NCBI GenBank assembly: GCA_905221605.1
Contig: CAJNDS010002106.1
Span: 630,001 to 673,372 of the forward strand
Reading direction: 5' to 3'
From: Symbiodinium natans
Lineage: Eukaryota > Sar > Dinophyceae > Suessiales > Symbiodiniaceae
Length of the DNA stretch: 43,372 nt
In this document: in pieces, positions 20,109 through 30,000 of the stretch
Position numbering within the stretch: position 1 is the stretch's first letter
How the letters are laid out: the number at the start of each line of letters is the position of its first letter
The notes under the pieces: generated by a model
The model's database searches: none
Seen by the model: the letters and a program-made list of their open reading frames with translations, nothing else
Told to the model about the DNA's origin: nothing
Translations under genes and position numbers: made by a program

Positions 20109-20175
20109 CCCTAAACCCTAAACCCTACACCCTAAACCCTAACCCCTAAACCCTAACCCCTAACCCCTAAACCCT
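20109..20175 (-). repeat. Telomere-type array
   Basis: Nine units with CCCCTAA variants; may lend a GTTTAG donor to the exon at 20277. Confidence 0.9.
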
Positions 20176-20211
20176 CTGGTCCCGCAGTAGAGCTGAGACG
20201 CTTCTTCTTGC

Positions 20212-20277
20212 CCGCGGCCTCCATTTCGACCACGTGGGCTGCGATGTCCAGCGTGTCGAGCATGCCGACCAACTTGC
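20212..20277 (-). CDS. Exon: second half of the same CBS domain
   Basis: Acceptor CACCGAG|G on the minus strand. After the split Gly codon it encodes [18 protein letters not shown] followed by EAAG. The strand-turn-helix pattern [12 protein letters not shown] is diagnostic of CBS domains. The end is uncertain: a GC donor (GCAAGA) at 20211, or read-through of [16 protein letters not shown] to a GTTTAG donor at 20172 supplied by the neighbouring telomere-type array. Phase agrees with the upstream exon. Confidence 0.75.
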
Positions 20278-20351
20278 CTCGGTGCGGTCTGAGGGGCTCA
20301 AAAGCAGTATCAACAACAGACTCGCGCACACCCGCACACACAGACACGGAG

Positions 20352-20380
20352 AAACGGAGACACACACACACACACACACA

Positions 20381-20419
<39 letters not shown>

Positions 20420-20420
20420 G

Positions 20421-20451
<31 letters not shown>

Positions 20452-20491
20452 ACGCATTATGCTTGCGCGCGCGCGCTCTCTCTCTCTCTCT
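20352..20491. repeat. CA microsatellite followed by CG and CT runs
   Basis: (CA)n with CGCG interruptions to 20455, then GCGCGCGC and (CT)n. Inside the intron between the two halves of CBS domain 1. Open frames of His-Thr or Cys-Val over it are artefacts. Confidence 0.92.
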
Positions 20492-20577
20492 CATATCTCT
20501 CTTGCCTGCTTCCTGAATCTACCAAGTACAGAGCAGCTTGCAGCATGGCTTGGTAACGTAAGGTCAACATTAGTGGA

Positions 20578-20632
20578 ACCCTAAACCCTAAACTCTAAAC
20601 CCTAACCCTCAACCCTAAACCCTAAACCCTAG
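20578..20632 (-). repeat. Telomere-type array in the CBS-1 intron
   Basis: Eight units, two degenerate. Confidence 0.92.
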
Positions 20633-20652
20633 GGGTATCTGAGGCAATGCAC

Positions 20653-20710
20653 CGCTGGAGTCCACGACGGGAGCGGAGAGCAAGTGGTGCTCGCTCAACG
20701 CTTTGATGGC
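20653..20710 (-). CDS. Exon: first half of a CBS domain
   Basis: On the minus strand TTGCCAG|G acceptor, 58 nt, then G|GTGCAT donor. It encodes AIKALSEHHLLSAPVVDSS plus one base, the helix-A and first-strand part of a CBS (adenosyl-ligand-binding) domain. Splicing to 20277 completes the Gly codon and gives ...[13 protein letters not shown], the standard CBS turn. Most codons end in G or C. The intron between the two exons carries a TTTAGGG-type array and a long CA repeat. Confidence 0.75.
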
Positions 20711-20992
20711 CTGGCAACCCAGGGTAGGCTTTAGGGTTGAGGGTTTAGGGTTTAGGGACCCTAGGATCCCGAAAGTAGATCCCTCTCAGGATTCCTCAGA
20801 ATGACCCGATAGTAGTAGAGGGCACCACTTGGGGTTTCTACTTCTTGGATCCTCCCACAATTCTAAGAAAGGGGACTTTGTTTCTGGGTTGCAAAGCTTG
20901 GATGGCTTAAGCTTGCAAGTGCCCTGGACAACATGTTATCGTTTGTGTTTTATCAGGCTTAATCCTAAACCGCAAGCCCTAAGCCCTGCTCA

Positions 20993-21116
20993 ACCCTAAA
21001 CCCTAAACCCTAAACCCTAAACCCTAAACCCTAAACCCTAAACCCTAAACCCTAAACCCTAAACCCTAAACCCTAAACCCTAAACCCTAAACCCTAAACC
21101 CTAAACCCTAAACCCC
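20993..21116 (-). repeat. Telomere-type array, long and uniform
   Basis: About eighteen units, nearly all perfect. Confidence 0.96.
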
Positions 21117-21265
21117 ATACCGTAAATCTAGTGTGAAGGAAAGCTATCACAACACTGGGACCTTCCAGAGCCGGCAACCCTTTGTGTAGGCTGCACTGCC
21201 CCATGGGCCCTTTAATTCCTCTAAGGCATTCAGAGGCAAGATCCAAGTCTAGGGCTTAGGGTTTA

Positions 21266-21413
21266 TCATGGGTTCCCCTACTACTACCCCCCGAAAAATA
21301 CTACCCCCTGCTAGGTTCTTCCCAGAAGTAAGGCTAGTTAGGGAGAATTCAGCCTGATTACGGTTCTTTATGGGGGGACCTATAGAGGGTAGTATAGGTA
21401 GAGGAACCCGTGA
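21266..21413. mobile_element. TIR element family 4, uninterrupted
   Basis: 148 bp, ends TCATGGGTTCCCCTACTACT / GAGGAACCCGTGA; the internal GGGGGGACCTATAGAGGGTA matches the join seen at 42236. Confidence 0.6.
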
Positions 21414-21622
21414 GTTTATGACTGGAGATCGGCGTTCATGCTGAACGTTTTACAGCCAACTCTCACGCTATACATATTGAGCTGCAAGATTTGATGGGGC
21501 ATCTTCTGGCCGCTTACGAGTGCTCTGTTGGGAAAATGGGGGGGGGGGGGGGGTTAGGGGCGTGGGTTATCAGGACAGCCATGGAGAGAGGGAAATACCT
21601 CCCAAATTCCCTCAACCCCAAA

Positions 21623-21700
21623 CCCTAAGCCCCAATCCCTAAACCCTAAAACCCTAAATCCTGAACCCTAAACCGTAAACCGTAAACCCTAAACCCTTTT
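21623..21700 (-). repeat. Telomere-type array
   Basis: Degenerate, with CCGTAAA. Confidence 0.85.
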
Positions 21701-21731
21701 GTGAAACCCGGAAAACCTTATAAACCCTAAC

Positions 21732-21803
21732 CCTCAAACAGCGGAGGAACTTCAGCTCAAAAGCCAAGCGGCGCTGTACAAGCCATCGCTCGACTGGTTT
21801 AAC
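21732..21803 (-). CDS. Exon candidate upstream of the first CBS domain
   Basis: Excellent minus-strand acceptor: CCCGTCCTCCCTTCCAG|G. 72 nt, phase 0, reading VKPVERWLVQRRLAFELKFL then RCLR, donor AGG|GTTAGG. No family recognised. It would precede the CBS-1 exon at 20710, with the 20993-21116 array in the intron. Confidence 0.5.
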
Positions 21804-21833
21804 CTGGAAGGGAGGACGGGCTTAGCAGGAAAG

Positions 21834-21907
21834 GCTTAGGGTTTAGGGTTTATAGGGTCTAGGGTCTAGGGTTTATGGTTGAGGGTCTAGAGTTTAGGGT
21901 TTAGGGC
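21834..21907 (+). repeat. Telomere-type array
   Basis: TTTAGGG with TCTAGGG and TTTATAGGG variants. Confidence 0.87.
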
Positions 21908-22006
21908 AATATTATTTGGGCTATCATACCCTATAACCCCTTAAGCAAAGCCCCTTTGTAGGGTTGATTATGGGGATTAACCTATATGGCTGTGGGTCTA
22001 AATGGG

Positions 22007-22573
22007 GGTATGTCGCGGTGTCCCGCCCCCCCGCCTGTGTTACATGCGTATGTCGCGCCCACTTGTTTCATACGTATGTCGCGGGGTTTGTCGCGGCTGT
22101 TTCGCACGCTGCTCTTGAAGAGGGTAATATGAAATCCGTACTTCAACAGCAACATAGCCGAACTATAGCCGACTTCTCAACCCTTTAAACCCTCAACCCT
22201 AAGCCCGAAATATCGGCCTGCCTGACCTGCACCACAGGTGCCCTCAATTGGCGCGGCTTCTCGCGACACATGAGGCGATCGGAAAACAGGTAAGTATTGG
22301 CCAGGGCCACTTGATGACTTGTCGCGGGTATGTCGCGGTATGTCGCAGGGCATGTCGCGGAGCGGGTACCCATAACCGTTGCATTCAGGGCTTCACCTGC
22401 ACAGTTCCAAAGAAGAGCTCACAAAAGCTTGCCTGCGTAGCGACATGGCATACTCATATAAGAAGGGGCTTGTCGCACAGGCTTGTCGCGGAGGCTTGTC
22501 GCGCAGGTTTGTCGCGGACGCTGCTTGTCGCAAGGAGAACGGCTTTGTTACAAGCCCTATGTCGCGGAAAGAC
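22007..22573 (+). repeat. Cluster of dispersed TGTCGCGG motifs
   Basis: About 15 copies of (T/C)(A/T)TGTCGC(G/A) at irregular spacing in two bursts (22011-22100 and 22310-22570), e.g. CTTGTCGCGG, TATGTCGCGG, T-TTGTCGCGG. The rest of the background has only scattered hits. The cluster ends about 80 bp before the retrotransposon. Confidence 0.7.
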
Positions 22574-22647
22574 GCCCGGAAGCCAGTTACATACCTAGAC
22601 TTTTGACTCGCACCCATATATAGGGCCTAATAGCCCATCCTGGGAAC

Positions 22648-22652
22648 GGTAC
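22648..22652. repeat. Target-site duplication, left (GGTAC)
   Basis: GGTAC immediately before the 5' LTR, repeated exactly after the 3' LTR. Five bases is the usual copia duplication length. The empty site would read CTGGGAAC-GGTAC-TACACTC. Confidence 0.93.
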
Positions 22653-23010
22653 TGTTCATGGATGGTGCACAAATCAGAGAAGTGTACCAAGTTTGTCAGG
22701 CAAGCATGCGTGCTGACACGCACAAATCGAGAAGTGATGTACCGGCCATGATGCATGGCTCAAGCGCAAGGATGACACGAAAAACCGAGGTGTGTCGTCG
22801 GCTGAAGGGGATGAAGGGATGTTGAGGGTAGGGATAGGCTACCGCGTAGTGCCCTGCTATCCTACACATCTGGTTCTTGACTATGCAGTATGATCATCTA
22901 GATGACGTACCCATGCAGTTTCGTCGTAGCTCACCGAGTAGTCCAGCACCTTCTCACTACTCTATTGTGACGGCTAGTACCCCATCCCCAGTTCAGCGTA
23001 ACCTTCAACA
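22653..23010 (+). repeat. 5' LTR
   Basis: 358 bp, begins TGTTCATGG and ends TTCAACA. Same length and apparently same sequence as the 3' copy. It contains the ATG of ORF1 at 22883, so its last 128 bp are protein-coding, as in yeast Ty1 where Gag translation also starts within the LTR. Promoter and polyadenylation signals are expected here but I cannot point to one. Confidence 0.95.
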
Positions 23011-24067
23011 GGTTATGAGCCCAAACCCCCTCGAATCTCCTCATGACACTGTAGCAACAACAGCAACAGCAACAATGCAGGCAGCAGCAGAAATGCAGCA
23101 GCTTGGTGGATGCGTGACTTTCCAACAGTTGACCCGTGTCAGTTTACCGGCTGAAACCCTACAGGCATTTGGAACGAGCATTGGCGAGGACTTGAGTTTT
23201 GCTGCAGATATACAGGCTGCGGTGACAGAGTTGTCTTCTCGCATTCAATACCGTACGGAAGTGCTTGCTGAAGCAGTTGGAAACATTGGCGGATCTATGG
23301 GAGAGTTGCAAGGTGGTTGTCAAACCTTGAACACAACTCTGGAGCAACTTCGGGACATTGTGGTTCGACAGCAGGCTACAGTGCAATCCTTGGTGGAATA
23401 CCGAGAGAGTGATCGCCGTGATGTACACACGCAGATAGAGCAAGTCAAGGAGGACTTGCGGCGCTACCTAGAAGACCGGGATGAAAGGGCGCGCAACATG
23501 AAGCAGCAGCTGGACGAATCCTTGCAGAAGGAGGCAAACTTGTTAGCAATGGTGGAAGCCTTGACGGGACAGGTTGCCAAGCTGGAGGAGTCTACAAAGC
23601 AAACCCTTATGGGGTTGGAGCATACGATCGACGGAAAAGACCTGCGTGGCAACTTGGCGAAAATCCAAGATGCAGTGCTTCCGAGGGTCCAGGCCGAGAT
23701 CGACAAACTTGATGATCGAGTGAGCGCTATCGAAGAAGGCCCTGATAAACTGGAAGATGTCCGGGCAGGGGAGCAAGCTTCGAAGGGCTCTACTTGGCAA
23801 CTTCAATCACCGCTGAAACAGGCGCAAGGGCGAGGTCCGGGCGAGCCGTCGTACTTTGACTTGACGCCCAGCAGTGAGCTGGCACCGAGCTTTGGAGACC
23901 AGGATGCGACTTCTGCTTGGTGGTATCAGAATGGAGACGAGCCTGAGAATTGGGGATCCTTGGGGCCTCACGATGCCACCACCTGGTCTTGGATCCAGAC
24001 GACAGACATCTTCGGGAAGGCCAACGAGTCCAGGCGAACCGCCGGGCACCAAGCGAGTGGTGCCTGA
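22883..24067 (+). CDS. Retrotransposon ORF1: coiled-coil N-terminal Gag part, start codon inside the LTR
   Basis: ATG at 22883 gives about 394 codons to TGA at 24065-24067; an in-frame TTG at 22877 is also possible. Residues 1-43 come from the 5' LTR. The first 60 residues are rich in Ser and Pro. From roughly residue 170 to 250 there is a heptad-like charged stretch (DRRDVHTQIEQVKEDLRRY, then KQQLDESLQKEANLLAMVEA) expected to form a coiled coil. The end is acidic and Trp-rich. It carries no capsid or zinc-finger region; those lie in ORF2 in the +1 frame, so ORF1 alone is not a full Gag. ORF1 codon content looks natural to about 24030 and ORF2 content takes over from about 24057, which implies one original protein. 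Function as a Gag assembly domain is inferred. Confidence 0.8.
   Translation: MQYDHLDDVPMQFRRSSPSSPAPSHYSIVTASTPSPVQRNLQQVMSPNPLESPHDTVATTATATMQAAAEMQQLGGCVTFQQLTRVSLPAETLQAFGTSIGEDLSFAADIQAAVTELSSRIQYRTEVLAEAVGNIGGSMGELQGGCQTLNTTLEQLRDIVVRQQATVQSLVEYRESDRRDVHTQIEQVKEDLRRYLEDRDERARNMKQQLDESLQKEANLLAMVEALTGQVAKLEESTKQTLMGLEHTIDGKDLRGNLAKIQDAVLPRVQAEIDKLDDRVSAIEEGPDKLEDVRAGEQASKGSTWQLQSPLKQAQGRGPGEPSYFDLTPSSELAPSFGDQDATSAWWYQNGDEPENWGSLGPHDATTWSWIQTTDIFGKANESRRTAGHQASGA
23011..23022 (+). promoter_or_regulatory. Primer-binding site matching the tRNA-Met anticodon arm (half-tRNA type)
   Basis: GGTTATGAGCCC follows the LTR directly. It does not resemble a tRNA 3'-end complement such as TGGTATCAGAG. 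It is instead complementary to GGGCUCAUAACC, the anticodon stem-loop of initiator tRNA-Met in yeast (from memory). Drosophila copia and yeast Ty5 are known to prime from an initiator-tRNA cleaved in the anticodon loop, with PBS sequences starting the same way. The site is also translated as part of ORF1. Confidence 0.75.
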
Positions 24068-27000
24068 AATTGCAAATGGCAAGTGGAAATGCTTGACGGA
24101 TCTTCCGAAATACCATCGGGAGCCGGGGGAACCTTGGGAGCTTGGAATGGCATTTACAACTTGGAAGCGACAAATCTTGGCAGTTTGCACTACCGTGGCG
24201 CCAGAGTTTGCAGCTTTTGTGGAAGGGAGATTTATGTTGGCCCAGACGAGACATGAGAGCAGAATGTCAGGAACTTCTCCGACTGAGGTTCCTAAGCTTG
24301 AAGCCTGCTTTGAGACATATGAAGCCCGTTTTGTGGTCAGCCTGATGAGAATCCTTCCAGCAGAGGTAAAAGACAGCGCGGTCGAGGATGCAGAGCATAA
24401 GATTACTTCGCTGGCCCTGCTTGAGGAGCTGGTCCACCAAGTCCAACCAGGGGGCCAGGAGGAGATAGCCAGTCTCCTGCGATATATGAGATCTCTTGAG
24501 CCAGCGACATCCGCAAGGGATGCGCTGGAGTGTATACGTCGGTGGAAGCTAGCCAGGTCGCGAGCAGCCGCCCTCAATCTCCCAAGTACTGCCCCTTCAG
24601 AAGCGATGAGGGCGCTTTTCAATCTGGTGAAGCACGTGGAAAGGCGAAGCGATGCATTAAGAACCAGGTTGAGCCTCATCAAGCTTTGTCCAGAAGTCCA
24701 ATGCCCAGTTGATTCCGGAGTTCAGACAATCCTGGACACTTTGGATAAGGAGCTGAGACAGATTGCAGCAGACGAGCAGCTGAAGGCGAACAAGAGCGAG
24801 CAGTCGACTTCAGTAACAGCCAAAGGTAAGGGAGATAAAGGCAAGGATAAGGGCAAGGGAAAGGACAAGGGCAAGGGGAAGGATAAAGGGAAGGGAAAGG
24901 GTCAGAGCAGCAGCAACGCGAGTCAGGGCAAGGGAGGAGGAGACGCTCCGAAGAAGGACACCGATAATAAGAGGGACAAACCTTGCAAATGGCACTGGGG
25001 AGCAGCCGGATGCTATAGGCAAAATTGTCCATTTTCCCATGACGAGAAGCACAGACCGAAGCCGAAGGTTGCAGCAGCAGAGGAAGCTCCTGCACTTGTT
25101 GGGGCAGGGAGCTCAACTGCAGCAGCAAAGCCCAAGGGCCAGAGAAATCCAGCGCCCAAGGCAAAGGCCTCTTCTTTGTTTTCTGGCAGCGTGTGCAAGA
25201 TGTATCGTGAGAGCTATGGATCACAGAGCGGTGGTAGCTCTGAGGATATGGAGCCACTGTCGGAAACTTCGGTGATCACAGCAGACTCAGATGAAAGCAC
25301 ACCGAGTGTTATGACAACAAGCAGTGAAGGAGATGCTCTTGTGGACGCAGTCGCAGAAGCAGTGATGAGGCACAGGGCGTTGCGGGAAGACCTCTGCTAC
25401 CTGATCCTGGACCACATTGAGTACAGTCAGTGGAGGCAAGCAGGGGTGGTGCAGAGTCGGGCAAATCGCCGTTGGGAAGCAGTCGTAACAGGTCCTAATG
25501 CTCCTCAGAATGTGGCATTGGTCATATGGATGGTCCTGCAGCATGAGGAATTTGCGGTCCCTCTAGAAGACATAGAGATTTCGGAAACGCAACGGATTCT
25601 TCGCTTGGATCAGATCTTGGTGATGTGCTCTGATCAGGTGGTGCGAGATGCATACTTAGCATGGTGCCTGGATGTTGAGGATGGAGCCGAGACCTTCATC
25701 GCAGTCACCAGGAGCATGTATGAGCCTCAAGTGAGACCGTATGTTGAAACGCCATCATTGTCCAAGGCAGCACCGCCGCGTAAGATGCCACCGCCCCATC
25801 CGGATCATCTGCCAGACCAGCATAGATGGATGGTTGGAATTGAAGGGTTGATTCACATGCGCATTGGCGACCTTATGAGGGCGTTCAACTTCCAGCAAGG
25901 GGTGGAGCACTTGGATGCATTGGGAGTAGAAATAGCTCACGACCTCATCTACGTTGACGAGGAGCATCTTTGTACGATACCACTTCATGCAAGGAGCCTT
26001 TTGTTGCGAGTGCGTGCAAGATTGCGCGCGTGTGAGGCATCAGCAACTCCACCGCAGGGATATCCAGGAACACAAGCAGCAGTGCAAACGCAGTCAGCCC
26101 CAGCAGCAAGCAGTAGCGCCGCATCTTCAGTGAGACGAGCCTCAGAGTATGGGCAGAGTACATGTGAGCATGTTCTGCTGGATTCAGGCGCAAACGAGGT
26201 ATTGAGGCAGAGCATTGTACCTCCGCGACGCACCACCAAGCTACAGCTTACGCTTGCGGACAACACCGAGATTGAAGCAGGCAGAACGCGAGAAGGCGAG
26301 GTGGTGGTAGCTGGAGAGGGAAAGGAAGTCATCGTTGGAATTTGCAGGCTAATAGCTATTGGTTGCGAGTTCAGCTGGACTCAACGCGGCGCATGGCTAC
26401 AACTTCCAGAGCAGCTTGGTGAGACAGCGCAATGGATCGAACTTGAAGTGTGCAATGGATTGCCATATATGTCATGGGAGGTGTTTATGGCGCTTCGTCC
26501 ACTGATGACGAAATGGTGGAAGCAGCATCAAAATCCTTTTGCAGCAAGGGCGTGCAATGCCGAGGAGGAGAATGTGGTCAATCAGGCTATATCCTGGCAG
26601 GAGGTCTCAGAGATTGCTGCAACAGTATGGCATACCGAGAAGGACGTCGTGCAGAAGGCTGAGCAGTTGGCGGAGACAGCATTAACTCAGGGACACCTGG
26701 ACTTCCAGAAGGTAGCCGAGGTGATTCGCAACAGTAACTTGCCAACCAGAACGCAGCCGCCCCGCACATGTGTAAAGCGTGCAAATCATGAACCCTTGAA
26801 GTCGTGGAATGTGGGAGCTTGGAGACATGGCGGTGTGGTCGGGGTCACCTCTTTGTCATCAGAGAGGCCTAACCTTGTGAAGTTGGTGAATCGAATGTTG
26901 CGAGCATGCTGTCCAGAGGCCACGTGGACTTCCATAAGCATCAACGATGGCGTGACTTTGATGCCACATCGAGACGTGCAAAATCAGGCTGACACCGTGA

Positions 27001-30000
27001 ATCTGGTCGTTTGCTTGGACGATGACACTCTTGGAAAGGGAGGTGAGCTATGGATACAAAACCCCAGTGGCACTGAGTACCGGCAAGTCCAGCCAGGAAC
27101 TCAAATGGCAGGACAAGTTCATGACATCCGACACAAACCCATGCTTTTCAATCCCTCTCTTTGGCACGGCACAGAGCCTTGGACAGGAAGACGATTGGTT
27201 GCAACGGCGTTCACTGCAGGGCTTTGGCACAAGTTGTCGCGTCAAGACAAAACGCATCTGAGGATGTTGGGTTTCCCAATGCCGAAGGAATCAGCCGCGA
27301 ATGCAGCTGACCAGTTGCTGCCGCAGCAGGACCAAAGCAGCCAAAGCAGTCACCAAACCAGCAGCACGGCAGACAAGCTAGAACCCTGCGAACCCATTAC
27401 TACCACTACCACTGCTACTACTACCGGGGATGTTTCTTCTGGGGTTGGAGTTGAGGGTCATCGTGAGTTCTGGGAAGAGGTTTGTGATGCTCAGGCTAGT
27501 GTCAGTGTGGACCAGGATAGTGAAGGGGTTGCTGAGTTTGGGGAGGATTGTAAGGATACACATGCACGAAATGGCCCATGCGCGTTTACTGTGGATGAAT
27601 CTGCAGAACCGGTTCTTGCATCAGACTTAGCCGACGAAGTGGAAGAAGCTTTGGAGGCTGTGTTGGACGATGAAGAAAAGGGCAGACAGAAGAGCCTACA
27701 GGAGTTGATAGCTCAGGGTCTTCGGCATCCTCACCGCAAACTGAAGCCCACCGACATTGCTCTTGGATCGCTGTCTATAGACATAGCCGGGCCATACAAG
27801 GAGGGATTTGGTGGCTACAAGTACGCTTTAATTGCAGTTTTCACTTTCCAGCACGCGGGTCCAGGCCTACACTTTGTACGCTTGCTTCGAAGTCGCAAGG
27901 TAGATGAAGTGCAGACTGGGACGTTGAGTATTCTAAGTCAACTGGCAGCAATGGCCGGATCGAAGGACTTTGTAGTGCGTTTGCACTCAGACAATGCTCT
28001 GGAGTTTATCACCCAGCGGTTCTGCGAAAGTATCAACAGCCAAGGCATCTTTAAGACAAAGACGATTCCCCACAATCCTGCCTCAAACGGGAGAGCTGAG
28101 AGAGCAGTGCAATCGCTAAAGCGTGCTGCGTTGGCATTCCTGATCGAAGGAGGCTTGGAGAGACGCTTCTGGCCATTTTGCATGTTGGAGGCATCAGCGT
28201 CCCAGCGGGACGCAACGTTGGGAAACAAGATGCCCAAGCTGGTGCCGGGTGACTCTTGCGCGGTTAAGGTACCGATGGCTGAACCGTTTGAGCCTAAGGT
28301 GGAGACTGCTAAATTTTTGGCCAGGGATCATGAAACTTCAAGAGGCGCTTTCGTGCTGGTAAAGAGGAATGGACGTGATCAGCTTCTCCGAGCGCGCGAG
28401 CCCGTCAAACTTGAGATCAGCGGGAACGAAAAGTGGAGACCTTGCACTCTTGATGACAAGCATTTCTGGGTTTCGTCAAAGGGACGCATTAAGGAGGCGG
28501 AAGAGCAAGTTGAGCTTCCTACTTTCGAAGAGCGCCTCTTTGGACCTGGTGGTGAGGAGCTTGTTTTTGGGGCCAGCCTCGGTCATGGAGATGTGGTGGC
28601 TAAGGCTGCCAGAGCAGCAAAGGAGAAGCCATCTGGAAACAAACAGTCCCAGGAGGAGGGAAAATATGCACATTGGTCACTGACGGCGGAGCAAGAGGCC
28701 TTGGATGCAGAGCGAATGGCTAGTATTCTGGCTGAGCAGCAGTTGGTCACAGAGACGGTGAGCAATGAAGTGCTGACCTCTGGGAGCGTTTTAAGTCAGA
28801 AAAAATGGCGAGAATCTGTCAAAGGTGAAATCGACAACATGAACACGAAGGAAGTGTGGATTGCTTGTCCAAAGTCGGAGGCACGGGAAAGGCTGGGACT
28901 TCGAAGGACAGAGACACTTCCCACTCCGCTTCCCATGAAGCTAGTGTTAACGCGCAAGCCGCTACTGGAGGGTGGAGATTTGACAGAGGAAAGGCATCTT
29001 CAAGACCAAGTTCCCCAGGCCGCTGGTGATCTGACAGGAGCAAGTGCTCAGGAGCTGGCTGAATTAGCCGAACTTGCAGCTTTCAAGGCGAAATGTCGTT
29101 TGGTGGTGTGCGGAAACTTTGAGCATCAACCTGGAGACGACCTCTCGAGCCAGAATGTGGATGCAGATACGTTGAGGTTTTTGGCGCACACGTGGGCATC
29201 GAACCGGAAGTGGAAGGGCTTTGCTTTTGACATCAGCGCAGCTTTCTTAAACTCATGGTTGCCTGAAGGAACGCGTATCGTCATGAAGCCGCCAGCCATA
29301 CTTGTCAGGTTGGGATATTTCGATGAAGACACCGTGTTGATTCCCAGGAAATCCTTGTATGGTTTGAGAAGGGCTCCGCGAGACTGGGAACAGGAGAGAT
29401 CAAGGAAGATGGATGGCGCAGTCCTACGCGCAGGCGAAGGCGACAAGCTCGGAGATCTGGTCTTGAATCCACATCCGGACATTCCGGGACTGTGGACAGT
29501 GCAGGCTGGCAGTGAGATTGTTGGTTATGTGACCATGTTCGTTGATGATGGGCTGGGTATAGGCAATGAAGAAGCCATGTTGCGAGTAGTGGACCATATA
29601 AGAAACACTTGGAAGGCTACAGCGCAGGGGTACATGGGCTGGGATGATGAGCAGAGCTTGTCAAGAGAATCTTTAGTCGTACCCAAGGTCACAGAGTTCA
29701 TTTTCCTGGGTCTTCGAATTACTTTGTCGGCAGAAGGGTTGTTCTTGGATCAGCATCGATGGTTGGCTCAGGAAATCCAGAAGCGGGCTTTAACACAGAT
29801 GACAGGCACAGCTTCACTCCCCAGTCTTGACGATGCTCCACTTGAGGGTGAAGCCAGGGACACCGCCTATGAAGCCAATGTCAAGGCTTGTCAACGGGAG
29901 GTGGGCTCCATGATGTGGGCAGCTATGCGTACCAGACCGGACATACAGGCAGTTGTATCCATGACAGCCTGTTTGGTCACAATGTGCCCCGAGTATGCTT

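Noticed and set aside
20153-20584. Four overlapping 96-116-codon ORFs on both strands
   Set aside because: Driven by the CA/GT microsatellite; only the 20212-20277 part has independent CBS support.
22877-24682. Minus-strand ORFs of up to 291 codons opposite ORF1/ORF2
   Set aside because: Shadows of the retrotransposon coding frames.
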